Assembly: GCF_902686445.1 (NCBI RefSeq)
Contig: NC_062232.1
Span: forward strand, 92,676,932 to 92,740,931
Length of the DNA: 64,000 nucleotides
Direction: 5' to 3'
Source: Sciurus carolinensis
Taxonomy: Eukaryota > Chordata > Mammalia > Rodentia > Sciuridae
The position numbers and the translations under genes are program-made. The notes under the pieces were generated by a model. It was not told the origin of the DNA and searched no databases. It saw only the letters and a list, made by a program, of their open reading frames with translations. The first letter of the stretch is position 1, and each line of letters begins with the position of its first letter. Shown piece after piece: positions 11,240 through 22,552 of this stretch.

Positions 11240-12300
11240 ATTTTTGAGCAATTCTGGAACACAAAGAAATACAATGATGTTGGCTGATTGGTTTCACTGG
11301 TCAAAATAACAAAAGAGAAAGATGAGCTCAGAGATTCAACTTCTCAGCTCCAGACTTGCATAACCAATTTTACAGCTTCCCAGCATACTCTGGAAGGAGA
11401 AACTTAACTCTTGTAGTCACAGGGCTAAGGTAGTCAAATCAAATACACACCTTCATTTGCAATTGGTTGAATTAAACTTGTGTTGTAATTCAACCAACTA
11501 TAAGATGAGTGTTTGTGTTTGATTTTTGACTTTTCTAATTCAGACAAGCAGAGGTGTAGGGAATGTGTATGGGATAATGGAAGGAACATAAAATTAGACC
11601 AGGCTGAATTTATTGATGTGTACCCGTTAAGCAGAGATTTGGATTTACTGTTAAGCAGAGATTTGGATTTAACGTAGCAGCTCGCAGCATTAAAAAAGGT
11701 TCTAATAGTTTATTTAGTGGGTTTGTTGAAATATGGGTGAAAAGATGACTTCCTGTGTAAGAGTAAGAAATGCCTGATATGCCTAGGTTTGGGAATTCAG
11801 AGGAGAGATTGGAATGCTGGTGTGAATTTTCCCTGTATAAGCTTCTCCCCACTGGGAGGGGCCAGAAGAAGTACCCTTCACCAACACTAGAAGAAACAGA
11901 TTAGTGAGGGAAGCACCAGCATCCTTGAAGACCTCTCATTGCCTTTCTCTGTCTGCTAGGCCATGAGAAATGCTGTCACTCCATTGGGAAACTTAAATGT
12001 GAGGGGTGTAATTTGATCCTGGAGCAGCAGGGGCCAAGTGGCAGCACTCACCTGCCAAAGGCAAGGTGGTTTTATTTACTGTAGTGGGCAGCAAATGACA
12101 AGTATGTTCTTTCTGACTCGTGCAGATCTATGGTGTTGGTTAATCATGGTTTTCCCAGACATCACATAGACAAGAAACCCACCAAATTCCTACTTGATTT
12201 ATATAAGCAGAAAAATTCCAGGGCAAATGTACAAAAGTCTGCCTTAAATAATAGTAGAAGAGAATCATGGACCCTAGCCAATTCCCAGACATCAGTCAGT
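11240..12300 (+). pseudogene. ERV-L gag-like remnant
   Basis: Degenerate plus-strand sequence between the PBS and the protease remnant. A short frame near 11300-11390 (ELRDSTSQLQT, then TASQHTLEGE) looks like a coiled-coil segment of ERV-L gag. Many stops follow. The call rests mainly on position. Confidence 0.5.
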
Positions 12301-12318
12301 TTATAGACCCAGAACCTA

Positions 12319-12430
12319 TTTTTTTTCTTTTTTTTTTTTTTTTTTTTAGTGCTGGGGATTGAACCCAGCACTAAGGGCCTTGTACTTGCAAGGCAAACAC
12401 TCTACCAACTGAGCTATCTCCCCAGCCCTA
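12319..12430 (-). mobile_element. ID SINE
   Basis: Minus-strand ID body with an approximately 29-base T run at its left. Confidence 0.93.
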
Positions 12431-12545
12431 CCCCAGGACATCTTAAGTCCCCAGGACATCTTAAGGCCAGGTCTACTTGAGGAAGGACCTTGGTATAGTA
12501 TCATAAAGTTTTACTGTTAATTTTTCTCCTATCCCTCCCAAAAGG

Positions 12546-13038
12546 TGTGGGGTTCCCGGGACCCCCAGCCTTGGGCATGGTCAAGATGGCGCCTGACGCT
12601 GAGCCAAAAGCGGCCAGCTATACAGTAAACAACCAGCGAATTCCAATGATTGGCTAGTTAACGATGTGACTAGAGCATGCCCCCCTCGTGTACCCATCCT
12701 ATGCTTGCAGCTGTCCGCGTTTATCTCGTGTACTCTCCCCTGATTGGTTGAAGTGTATATAAGCCTGGTGGGTGGGAGAGTAGGGGGAGAAGCTGAGGAA
12801 GAGGCAGAAGCGGCGGGGACGGAAGAAGCAGCGGCAGCGGCGGCGGCGGCGGCGGCAGAGGCTGGAGCTGAGCTGGAAGCTGGGAGTACGCGGGAGCTGG
12901 AAGAAGCTGGGAGAAGGGAAGCTGGAAGTGCGCAGAAGCTAGGGGTAAGAGAAGCGTAGGAGAGGAACTGTGCACAATAAACTTCCAAAGCTTCAGACAT
13001 TTGTCGTGTCTCTCTCTGCGGCCAGAGGGGACGCGATA
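12546..13038 (+). mobile_element. IAP-like solo LTR (class II)
   Basis: A 493-bp element starts TGTGGGGTTCCC and has aagatggcgcctgac at 12581-12595, a block shared with rodent IAP LTRs. TATA-like gtatataag lies near 12755 and AATAAA at 12976-12981. A perfect 6-bp duplication, aaaagg, flanks it at 12540-12545 and 13039-13044. The right end stops at gcgata, lacking the usual terminal CA. The stretch between TATA and AATAAA holds GCA/GGC repeats (12800-12865) and GAAGCTGG-type units, like the variable R region of IAPs. No internal region remains. Confidence 0.9.
12800..12865 (+). repeat. (GCA)n/(GGC)n triplet tract in the LTR
   Basis: About seven GGC units preceded by GCA/GCG units, inside the predicted transcribed part of the LTR. 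It produces Ala/Ser-, Pro/Leu- and Glu/Ala-rich spurious frames on both strands. Confidence 0.9.
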
Positions 13039-13192
13039 AAAAGGGACCTATGACCTTTTACCAGGGTAATTGTGCCTTGGTGGAAGGGCAATGATCAGAC
13101 CTCTCAGGGACTACTAGACACTGAATCTCAATTGACATTGATTCCTGGAGATCTAAAATGTCATTGTGTTCCTTCAGTCAAAATAGAGACTT

Positions 13193-13320
13193 GGGTGGGG
13201 TTGTAGCTCAGTGTTGAAGTGCTTGCCTCGCATGTGTGAGGCACTGGGTTTGATTCTCAGCACCATATAAAAATAAAATAAATAAAATAAAGGTATTGTG
13301 TCCATCTGCAACTATTTCTT
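13193..13320 (+). mobile_element. ID-like SINE with 3' extension
   Basis: ID body followed by ataaaataaataaaataaag and gtattgtgtccatctgcaacta. This 3' extension recurs at 36229 and, diverged, at 30588 and 49130. Confidence 0.88.
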
Positions 13321-13509
13321 TAATAGGGGCTTTTGGAGGTCAGGTCATCAATAACGTTTTGGCCAAAGTCCAACTCATGGTGGGTCTAGTGGTCCCTGAA
13401 TTCATCCTATGGTTATTTCTCCAGTCCCAAAATGTGCCTTTGGGATAGATACACTTCGCACTTGACAGTGTCAGAGGAGAGCAGGGAGCTGAAATTCCAA
13501 TCCTTGGTT

Positions 13510-14236
13510 CTTGTGTTCTGATGAAAGAAATTTAAAGTCAGACACCAAAAGTCATGCAAGAGCATTTTATTATAAATGAAGATAGAATGGAAGCAAAGTG
13601 AGAGTAGGGTAAAAGTAGAGTAAGATTCAAACAGAGAGCACTCTAAAAGGAGAGAGTGGATCATCTCCAGGCAGAGAATGACAAAGGAAACAATGCTGTC
13701 TCCAAATTAATTAGTTTGATATTTGTCTTGAGAACTGGGCCACCTTCTGCACTCTTTGCTAATCAGGTGTTCAAATCTTCCTTCACTTTGGGCAGTGGAG
13801 TTTTTGATCCTAATTGGTCTTCTCCAGAACTGTCATGGTGGCCTTCCTATGGGGGGTTATGTTAATATGGGTACTTGGGTAAGAGACCAGTGAGAGGTTA
13901 CCTTACTATGCCTGTACCACTAAAGAATCCCACCTTTTGAGATAGGAGACACTTGGGATAAAACTCCTAGTTTTATCTTGACTTTTATGGGCCTCTCAAG
14001 AGTTAGTTCCATAAATCTTTCTTGATTTATCCCCCCACACACACCAAATAGCTCCTATTGCTTTTATTTGCTTATTCTCAAGGTTTGTGTACTGATGTTT
14101 TTCCACTGGCTATCTGCTACAGGTTATTTACTCATTGACTTGTCGGTAACTTAAAGAAAACTTTAAGACTATCTTAAAGTAAACACGTGACCTCACTATA
14201 TATTCCACTGCTTATTACTAACTACGACCTATCAGC
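13510..14236 (-). mobile_element. Unclassified LTR-like insertion in pol
   Basis: About 725 bp interrupt ERV-L pol, which stops near 13450-13505 and resumes at about 14240. The minus strand carries an AATAAAA near 13568. Borders and family are not resolved. Confidence 0.45.
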
Positions 14237-16086
14237 AGGATCCCCATATTAGTTCCAGAACTTGTGGAGTAGGGGCAATTATGATGGGAAAGGCCAATTG
14301 GAAGCTGTTGGAATTGACTCTACCTGGGAAAATGGTAGCTCAAAATCAATATCACATCCCTGGAGGGATCACAGAGATTAGTGCCACCATGAAGGACTTG
14401 AAAAATGCAGGGGGGGTGGGAAGCACCACATTCCCATTTAACTTTTCTATTTGGCCTATGTAGAAGACAGATGGATCTTGAAGAATGACATCTGATTATT
14501 ATAAGCTTGAAGCTATTGTATCAGATGCTATTTCTTTGCTTGAGCAGATTAACACCTCACCTGGTATCTGGTATGCAGCTATTTATCTGGCAAATGTTTA
14601 TTTTTTTCTCCATACTTATTCATAAAGCCCACTAGAAGCAATTTGCTCTCAGCTGGCAAGACCAACAACACACCTTCACTGTCTTTCCTAATGGTTATAT
14701 GAATTCTGCAGCCCTGTATCATAACTTGGTTCACCAGGATCTTGATCACCTTTCACTTCCACTTGACCATTAATTACATTCATAACATTATGTTGATTGG
14801 ACCAACTGAGAAAGAGGCAGCAACCACTTTGAACTTGCTAATGAAGTATTTGTATATCAGTTGTGGGAAATAAATCCCACTGAAATTCCAGGGCCCTTTA
14901 CCTAGGAGTTTGGTGGTGTGGGGTCTGCCAGAGTATCCCTTCTAAGATAAAGAGTAGGTTGTTCCACTGGCCCTTCCTACAAATAAGAAAGAAGACAATG
15001 CCTGGTGGGCCTATCTGGATTTTAGAGGCAGCATATTCCTCGTTTGGGTTTGTTACTCCAGCCCATCTACCAAGTGACTTTAAAGGCTGTTAATTTTGTG
15101 TGGGGACCAGAACAGAAGACTCTGCAACAGATCCAGGCTGCTGTGCACATTGCTCTGCCCTTGGGCCATATAACACGGGCAGACCCAATGGTACTTAAGG
15201 TGTCAATAGCAGCTAGGGATGATGTCTGAAGCCTTTGGCAGGTCCCCATAGGTTAATCAAAGAGGATGCCATTGGAATTCTAGAGCGAGGTGCTAATATC
15301 ATCTGCAGACAAATACTCTCCCTTTCAGAAACAGCTCTGGCCTGCAACCGTGACTTAATGGAAAGTGAATGACTGACAACAGGCCACCACATTACCATGT
15401 AACCTGAGCTTCCCATCATGAACTGGGTGTTACCTAACCCACCAAACCATAATATTGGATGTGCACAGCAACAATCCATCAAGTGGAAGTGGCACATAAT
15501 GATCAGGCATGGGCAGGTCTTGAAAACATGAGTAAGTTGCATGAAGAAAGAACCCAAATACCCATGGTTCCTATTCTGTTAAAATGCCTTCTGTCTGCCA
15601 GCATAAACCTATAACCTCATAGGATGCACCCTATGATCACAGCAGATGAAGAGCAGGGTAGGACATGATTTACAGATGGTTCTGCATGATATGTGGGTAC
15701 CACCTGAAAGTGGACAGTTGTCCCTTTCTGGGACATCTGTGAAGAACAATGGTAAAGGGAAATCTCCACAGGGAGCAGAACTTCATATTGTGCACCTTGT
15801 ACATTTTTATTGGAAGGAAAATGGCCATATATTTGACTATATACTGATTCTTGGGCTGTAGCCAAAATAGTTTGACTGGATGATTAGGAACCTGGAAAGA
15901 ACATGATTGGGAAATTGGTGGTGAAGATACTTGGGGATCAGGTATATGGATAGATGTCTCCAAACAGGTGAAGGAATTAGTGAATTTTTGGTTGTATGAA
16001 GGATAATTATATCACGTTAGGCAGAATGATGACTTCATTATTGGGTTTATTTGGAGGTTAAGTATGACTTAAATAGATATATTTGG

Positions 16087-16232
16087 GTGTCAAGTTGACA
16101 AGGGATAGATTAACTTGATTGGAGCAAGAAATACCTAAGATTAAGGGACTTCTGGTTGTGTCCATGAGGGTGTTTTAAGAGATGATTGCCGGGTTGTACA
16201 GCAAACTTAGGGGGATGATTTTATGTGTGTGT

Positions 16233-16280
<48 letters not shown>

Positions 16281-16321
16281 CTATCCTGTTTGTGATGTTC
16301 CTCTAGAGAACCCTGACTAGT
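16087..16321 (+). mobile_element. 3' LTR of the ERV-L, internally deleted
   Basis: Left part aligns with 10240-10340 (taagattaaggga, ccatgagggtgtttt, agcaaact). Right end ctctagagaaccctgactagtaca matches the 5' LTR end. Roughly 330 bp between are missing, with a (TG)n tract in their place. Confidence 0.8.
16216..16277 (+). repeat. (TG)n microsatellite
   Basis: About 28 TG units inside the shortened 3' LTR. Confidence 0.97.
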
Positions 16322-16344
16322 ACACAGTATAATATGCACTTAGG

Positions 16345-16510
16345 AGTACATGCTCTCTGGACTCTGACCCATTTGGTTTTGAAGTCCAGCTCTGTCACTA
16401 ATTGGCTGGGTGATCTTAGGCAAATGACTTACTATGGTTGAATCTGTTTCCTCATTTGCAAAATGGGAATAACTAAAGTACCTATGTCCTAGAACTACTT
16501 ATTCAATGTT
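16345..16510 (+). mobile_element. MIR
   Basis: Reads through ctctgtcactaattggctgg, gatcttaggcaaatgactta and tttcctcatttgcaaaatgg, the typical MIR core and 3' side. Confidence 0.85.
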
Positions 16511-17044
16511 GATTTACATACTGGTTCAAGCTCCTTATCTCCTTTCATGTCAGTGCCAAAAATTTGTGAACTGACAGTCACTCAGTGGATCCACTTTGAG
16601 TACCATATCTACACAAATTTCCCAAGCTTGACAAATTGGGGCTTTTAGCTACTTACCTTTATACTCCATCTATTTTTTCCTCCTCTCCTTTAACTTAACA
16701 GTCGCTATCTTCAGAACATTTGAAAAAATAAGCTCTGTCAAGAAGAAAACACTATTAATTTGATCAGTGAATTTGTCCAGTAGAGCATTAATCTTATTTC
16801 CTGCTAAGGCTATAGCTTTGTTCTCATCATTATCAATGACTTCCAATTGGAATACAGAGCTTTTAGTTTTTTCAGTCCCTCAAGGGTCCAAATTACAAGA
16901 ATTTCAATGAACTTCAATTTCAGGTCAAAGGCTGAAATCATCTCTTTTAGTACATTTAAATTTCCTTTCATTTCTGCAGTTTGACTTAATCTTTTATAGA
17001 ACTTTTGTAAAAGCCATAAGAAGAAGCCAGAATTTGTGAACTTC
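16511..17044. other. No gene recognised
   Basis: AT-rich unique-looking DNA without long open frames. Confidence 0.5.
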
Positions 17045-17640
17045 TGAAATTCCCTTCCATTTTTCTTTCCTCTTTGAGACTTATTCGTACAACTTTATAG
17101 AATACATTATGATAATTTGATACACATATGCAATGCATAATGATCTAATCAGTAATAAGCTATTCTATCTCCTCAAACATTAATCAGTTTCATGTGTTAA
17201 GAATTTTGTACTCTTTTAGTTATTTTCAAATATAACATAGATTCCTGTAACTGGAGTTACCCTGTTGTGCTATTAGAAAATCCAGAACTAATTCCTCCTC
17301 TTTGTGTTTTGGTGCCCCTTATCTTTCCATCCCCTCTCCCATCCCCTTTCAGTCTCTAGTGACAATTATTACTCTCCATTCTTCTATGAGATCTCCTTTA
17401 GTTTCCACAAACAAGTGAAAACGTGTGGTATTTGTCTGTGTTTGGCTTATATCACTTTTACCTCCAGTTCCATCTATGTTACTGCAAATGACAGGATTTT
17501 GTTTTTTTGTATCTGAATAACATTTCATTTTATATATGTATGTGATATATATATGTGATATGTATATGACAGATATGTGATGTATATATATATATATCAC
17601 ATATTCCTTTTTTATTCATTCATTGGTGGACATATTCCTA
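17045..17640 (-). mobile_element. Old L1 3'-end fragment
   Basis: The reverse complement matches an older mammalian L1 3' UTR and ORF2 end. An AT/GT-rich microsatellite at 17523-17606 sits inside. Confidence 0.78.
17523..17606. repeat. TATATG/TGATAT-rich microsatellite
   Basis: Alternating tatatg and gtgatat units ending in (TA)n. Confidence 0.9.
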
Positions 17641-17750
17641 TCACTTTTCCTAATACTATAGTCTTAATTAATACTTGGTTTACACTCCAAGAATATCAGG
17701 CAAAAGTTTGACCATGGTCATAAGCTTTCCAGATTGAAATGAGTATGTCT

Positions 17751-17938
17751 TTTTTTTTTCTGGTACTGGGGATTGAAGCCAGGGGGGCTTAACCATTGAG
17801 CCACATCCCCAGACCTTTTTATTTTTTATTTTGAGACAGTCTCACTAACTTGCTTAGGGCCTCACTAAGTTGCTGAGGCTGGCTTTGAACTCACAATCCT
17901 CCTGTTTTAGCCTCCTGAATCACAGGAATGTGATGTGT
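17751..17938 (-). mobile_element. Composite B1-ID SINE
   Basis: Near-complete copy missing part of its B1 end. Confidence 0.88.
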
Positions 17939-17945
17939 GTGTCTT

Positions 17946-18680
17946 TAATAGTCACTTATCCATCTTTTCATTTCAGCCAATACTATATTCTAGAATTCTG
18001 TTGGTTACAATACCATTCTTACACCAATCACTCTTCAGGTAAGGATTCTTAGACATAAACAAAATAATTCATTCTAACTAGTTTCCAAATTAAGCTTAAT
18101 AAGGGGCATTAGGGGAGATTTGAAAGGACAAACTACACTATATTATTATTTGGTTTGCATGTACAAATATGTAACAATGAATCCCATGATTGTGTATGAT
18201 TATAATCATCAATAAATACATGGGGAAAAAACTAGGTTAAATATCCAGGAAAACTCCCTAAACCTAACTGTAGAACTGGCTTATTAAGGAAGCTGCTATG
18301 ACATAGGCTACAGAATTAAGTTGTTTTGCCATAATTCTGAGATATTTGCCTCCAGAATTGATGAAATGAAATACTGGGGATTGAACCCAGGGGTGTTGTT
18401 AACTGTTCAGCTCACAACAATGTTGGTAGGGTTGTACAGTCAAAATTTCTTGAAAATCCGAATGAAGAGAGAGCCTTGATTCAAGCTGTCTTAGTCAGAA
18501 CATAGACAGTAATAGGAATTTACATGATTTATCAGGGCCATGATAATGGCATAGATTTGACACTTTTATTTATCAAGAAAAAAGTAAGATCACCCAAACT
18601 TTAGGCTTAAAGCATACAAAAGTATCATTGGGACAATATTCAAAAAATAATTTTCTTCTGCCTTGGTTCATATTTCATAG
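17946..18680. other. No gene; one short SINE relic
   Basis: Unique AT-rich DNA. Bases 18371-18408 are an isolated ID-half fragment (actggggattgaacccaggg). Confidence 0.55.
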
Positions 18681-18695
18681 TCTTTAAAAAATTGA

Positions 18696-19214
18696 CAGAG
18701 ATATGGCCACATCAATGTTCATAGCTGCTCAGTTCACAATAGCCAGATTGTGGAACCAACCTAGATGTCCTTCAATTGATGAATGGATAAAGAAACTGTG
18801 GTATATATATACAATGGAATATTACTCAGCCATAAAGAATGATAAAATTATGGCATTTGCAGGCAAATGGATGAAATTGGAGAATATCATGCTAAGTGAG
18901 ATAAGCCAATCTCAAAAAACCAAAGGACAAATGATATCGCTAATAAGTGGATGATGACACATAATGGGGGGTGGGAGGGGTTAGTGTTAGGGTTAGAGTT
19001 AGGGTTAGGGAGGGGGGCAAGAATGGAGGAAGGAAGGACTGTATAGAGGGAAAAGAGGGGTGGGAGGGGTGGAGGGGAAGGGAAAAAATAACAGAATGAA
19101 TCAAACAACATTACCCTATGTAAATTTATGATTACACAAATGGTATGCCTTTACGCCATGTACAAACAGAGAAACAACATGTATCCCATTTGTTTACAAT
19201 AAAAAAAAAGTTAC
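18696..19214 (+). mobile_element. L1, 5'-truncated, with telomere-like 3' UTR
   Basis: The last ~83 codons of ORF2 are open from 18703 (PSIDEWIKKLWYIYTMEYY visible) to TGA at 18952-18954. A G-rich 3' UTR and an A run follow at 19201-19209. Flanks tctttaaaaaattga (18681-18695) and tctttaaaaaaaattga (19215-19231) form the target-site duplication. The 3' UTR holds TTAGGG-like units at 18979-19009. Confidence 0.92.
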
Positions 19215-19272
19215 TCTTTAAAAAAAATTGAAGGAGGTAGAACAATGAAGTTTCTTCCATCTTCCTTCAGAG

Positions 19273-19719
19273 TTGGCTGTTATAGTCAGCTTTTTCATCA
19301 CTGTGATCAAAAGACCTGACAGGAACAATTAGAAAAGGAAAAGTTTATTTGGGACTCATGGTTTCAGAGGTCTCAATCCATAGATGGCAGACTCCACTGC
19401 TCTGAATCCAAGGTAAGGCAGAAGATCATGGCAAAAGGGTGTGATGGATGAAAGTAGCTTAGGGACATGGCCACCAAGAAGCAGAGAGAGAGCTCTGCTC
19501 ACGAGGGAAAAAATATAAACACCAAAGGCAAACTCCCAGTGACCTGTCTCCTCTAGCCACACCCTACACACACCTCTTACCTATACTCAACACCCAGTTA
19601 ATCCATATTGGTGAATCTGATTAGGTTTAAGCTCTCATAATCAAATCATGTCACCTATGAAAATTCTTGCATTGTCTAAATCATGGACTTTTGGGGTATA
19701 CCTCATATCTAAACCATAG
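19273..19719 (-). mobile_element. 3' LTR of the MaLR element
   Basis: About 447 bp. The minus strand begins tatggtttagatatgagg and ends near tgataaaa/gctgactataac. Confidence 0.7.
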
Positions 19720-20539
19720 TATTCTGCTGCTGGCCCCCAAAAGCTCATGCCCATCTCACAATACCAAATACATTTAGTCCATTTCCAAGATTCCTCATAG
19801 TCTTAACAGCTCCAGCACTACCCAAAATTTCAAATCCAAAGTTGCCTTAGAGTCCCAAGACACTCTGAGCATGAGCCCCTATAAAAGTCAAAATCAAGTT
19901 TCATTTATATAATACATAATGGCACATAGTAAACACTTCCATTCCAAAAAGAAGATATGGGGGCATAGAAAGAAGGAATGGGTTGAAAGCAGGACTGAAA
20001 TCCAGCTGGGCAAACAACTCCATGTCCAGCATCCAGGGTACATGGAATTGTGATGTTCTCTCTAAAGGGCTTGCTCCTATATCCTTGCTGGTTTCAGCCC
20101 ACATGGCCTCTCTCTCAGCTTGTTTCTGTTCAGTTCCTGCAGCTTTCCTAGACAGATGTCCCATGTACTGGTACCTCTTAATCTCAAGTGTCTCCATTGC
20201 AGTGTCAGCTTCCTTTACGCATCTTCATGCATCACCCTCTGTAGGGCAACTACCAGGGACTTCAACCCTGCTACGCGTTGCCTGGTCTCCCAGGCATTCC
20301 TTTGAAATCTTGGTGGAAGCCTCCTTGACTCCCTAACTCCAGCATCCTGCATTCCTGCAGCATTTCTTCCGGGGTTCTCTGAATGATAAAGATCCTCATG
20401 GCCAGGAGGCCTGGAGAGTGATAAGTTCTGGATCAGGCTGGGACGCAGGGGTGAGAGCCCTGTCCCAGGAATCAGGATCCCCCTGCCTCCACCCCGCAGC
20501 TCCTTGTGTACTTGGAGGCAGGTGCTTAGCTCTCCAAGC

Positions 20540-20715
20540 CTCCTCCTTACCCCAATCTCCTTCCTCTATTCTATTGGTTTTCCTCCCATTTATGTCTTTT
20601 TGACTGGTGCATTACAGTTATATATAAAAGTGGAATTCATTGTGATGTATTCATACATGCACATAGATAGGAAGTTTAGATTGAGGCATTTTGTTTTACC
20701 CTAGCCCTAACCCTG
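20540..20715 (-). mobile_element. L1 3'-end-like fragment
   Basis: The block cttcctctattctattggtt through tgatgtattcatacatgcac closely matches 22880-23000. Its right edge carries accctagccctaaccct, a diverged telomere-like run. Confidence 0.6.
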
Positions 20716-21530
20716 ATGCAGAACCAGCACCACATGGTTAATTCCAAGTTCTGTCATCATCTCAAGCAGTAGCCAAGATTCCTGGAACCCTGGATGCAGC
20801 AGTCTCTGAGTGCCTGGGCAGCAGAGCATGGTGAAACAACTTCCTAGGTCTCTCATTGAAAGAGAGTGCCCCCAAGGTCTCTTATCAAAGGAGATTTTAC
20901 TTTTGCATCCTTGAGCCTGAGATGGGTGTGCCAATTCCTGAGATGCTCTGTTTTCTCCGTGTAAAGTATTTGACATTCTGTTAGTGTCTAGAATGTCTTT
21001 AACAACCACAATTTCCTTAGCCCCAATTTTACTCTCACTTTTCTGGCCAAACTGCAAGTTTTTCAAAGTTTTCTGCTTTGCTTTCTGCTCCTGATTATCA
21101 TAGCAAACTTGGCTAAAAGCCACCAGCAATCACCATGCCACCCCCTGAATGCTATGATGCCTTAAAAGTCCATCCGATTAATTAGTCCATCACCTTTAAA
21201 TTGAGTCTCAGAAAGTCTCAAAACAGGAAAAAATGTAGACAACTCCTTTGCCAAAATGTAACATGAATGGCCTCTAGTCAAATTTCCAATGGAGTTCTTC
21301 TCCTCTGAAACCTCATGAGTCCAGTATTTACTGTCCACAGTCCTATCAGCATTGTGGTCTTCTGAACTCCCACCAGAATCACCCATTAAGCTCTGCTTAT
21401 GACATTCTAAAGTTTTTCCAGCTTGTGTCTTCAAATGTCTCAAAATTCCTGCCACCTATAAACCAGCTCCAAAGGCTTCTGAATCACATGGTCATTTTAG
21501 TCACAGCAACAACCACACCTCTCAGTACCA

Positions 21531-21760
21531 ATTTCTGTTTTAGTCACTCTTGGTCATTGCTGTGACCAAAAGAACTGACAGAAAAATTAGAAAAGGAAAA
21601 GTTTATTTTGGCTCACATTTTCTAGTATCAATCCACTGATGGCCAATTCCACTGCTCTGGAACCAAGATGAGGCAGAAGAATGATAATCCTCTTTCCTCT
21701 GAGTTTAAGGAGTGGGAGAGATTAGGGAGGAGGAGGAGAGAGGAAGAGAAAGAAACAAGA
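21531..21760 (-). mobile_element. 5' LTR of the MaLR element, truncated
   Basis: Matches the left LTR over its 3' part, then runs into GA-rich sequence. Confidence 0.65.
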
Positions 21761-21845
21761 GTCCTTTTAAAAATAAGTTGCAGTGGTAGAGCATCAAGGG
21801 CTATATTCAAAGCATAAAATGGATGACTATTTACATTTGGATTTT

Positions 21846-22012
21846 CTTTTTTTTGGTACCAGGGACTGAACCAGGAACCCTGAGACACTGAACCACATCC
21901 CCAGCCCTTTTTAGTTTTTATTTTGAGACAGGTGTCTAAGTTGCTGAGGACATTGCTATGTTGATGAGGCTGGTTTTAAACTCCTGCCCTAACCTCTGGA
22001 GCATTCCACGCC
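21846..22012 (-). mobile_element. Composite B1-ID SINE, 5' end damaged
   Basis: ID half intact. The B1 half degrades after ctggttttaaactcctgccc. Confidence 0.8.
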
Positions 22013-22540
22013 CAGCCTCTTAGGACATTTTCGGCAAAAACAAAACAAACAAAAAAAAAACAATATATTGATTTTGCTTGATTTCCATGGGTAATTAAAA
22101 GATAACGATAAAAAGAATAAATTAAATATATACATTTAGAACAGGCATTTGGAATTCTTAGAAATGGAGTTTTTATATAGTTTTGTTTTTACAAGGAAAC
22201 CTAAATTCAGAGCTAGAAATCTTAGGCTTTTCACACCCCAGAAATGTTTTCTTTTAGTAAGTGTGTAATGCTTATATATGTGACATTCATGGTTTATTTA
22301 AAATATTAAGTGTTTAACAGATATGGAAATTTGCAAGTGAGTCTATGTTTTCTTTGTCTTAGAACTGTGATAGCTCAAAGGAAATAACAGATGACTTAAA
22401 ATGCTAATTACCTATGTATAGTTTCTGTTTCTGATTTCTGGAATGAATTCATTATAATGAGCTAAGTATTATGGAGTTTATCATAAATCCTAGCAGTACT
22501 TTCAAAAATTAGCTATCCATTTTTCTGTATCAGTCACCTA
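22013..22540. other. No gene recognised
   Basis: AT-rich unique-looking DNA. Confidence 0.5.
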
Positions 22541-22552
22541 AAAATTATAAAA

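Larger units (their letters stand above)
13080..16085 (+). pseudogene. ERV-L protease-pol remnant
   Basis: The translation resembles ERV-L pol in order. A protease-side piece (SQLTLIPGD) lies near 13126-13152. Protease/RT sequence resumes at about 14240. The RT active-site box is at 14775-14786, where two catalytic Asp codons read His-Asn. A connection region spans 15000-15600, and RNase H (FTDGSA) lies near 15669-15686. Integrase is missing. Stops and frame changes occur throughout, and the block is broken by a SINE (13193-13320) and an LTR-like insertion (13510-14236). Confidence 0.82.
10217..16321 (+). mobile_element. ERV-L provirus, decayed and interrupted
   Basis: Parts occur in proviral order: 5' LTR (10217-10795), a PBS-like stretch near 10800, gag-like remnant, protease/RT/RNase H remnants and a shortened 3' LTR (16087-16321). 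Integrase is not recognisable between RNase H and the 3' LTR. No envelope gene is seen, as expected for ERV-L. Later insertions are a SINE (11050), an ID (12319), an IAP-like LTR (12546), an ID-like SINE (13193) and an LTR-like block (13510). Stops and frameshifts are numerous, so it is non-coding. Confidence 0.82.
19273..21760 (-). mobile_element. MaLR retroelement with two LTRs
   Basis: Two copies of an LTR end in the same orientation (minus) bracket about 1.8 kb. Both contain the block ttagaaaaggaaaagtttatt, seen near 19330 and 21585. Together with the tatggtttagatatgagg start this fits a MaLR-type LTR. The internal region (19720-21530) has short frames but no recognisable gag or pol. A different repeat fragment interrupts it at 20540-20715. 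Confidence 0.7.

Noticed and set aside
12581..13000. 139-codon Ala/Ser-rich minus-strand frame and its overlapping frames
   Set aside because: It lies wholly in the IAP-like LTR, on the antisense strand, and its composition comes from GGC/GCA repeats.
16216..16277. Regulatory Z-DNA element
   Set aside because: The TG tract could form Z-DNA, but it lies in a dead, deleted LTR and nothing else supports a function.
18979..19009. True interstitial telomeric site
   Set aside because: The same units in the same order occur in a second L1 copy, so they belong to the L1 3' UTR.
20707..21129. 140-codon minus-strand frame
   Set aside because: It is inside the MaLR internal region in element orientation, but shows no gag, pol or host domain and is not supported by homologous blocks.
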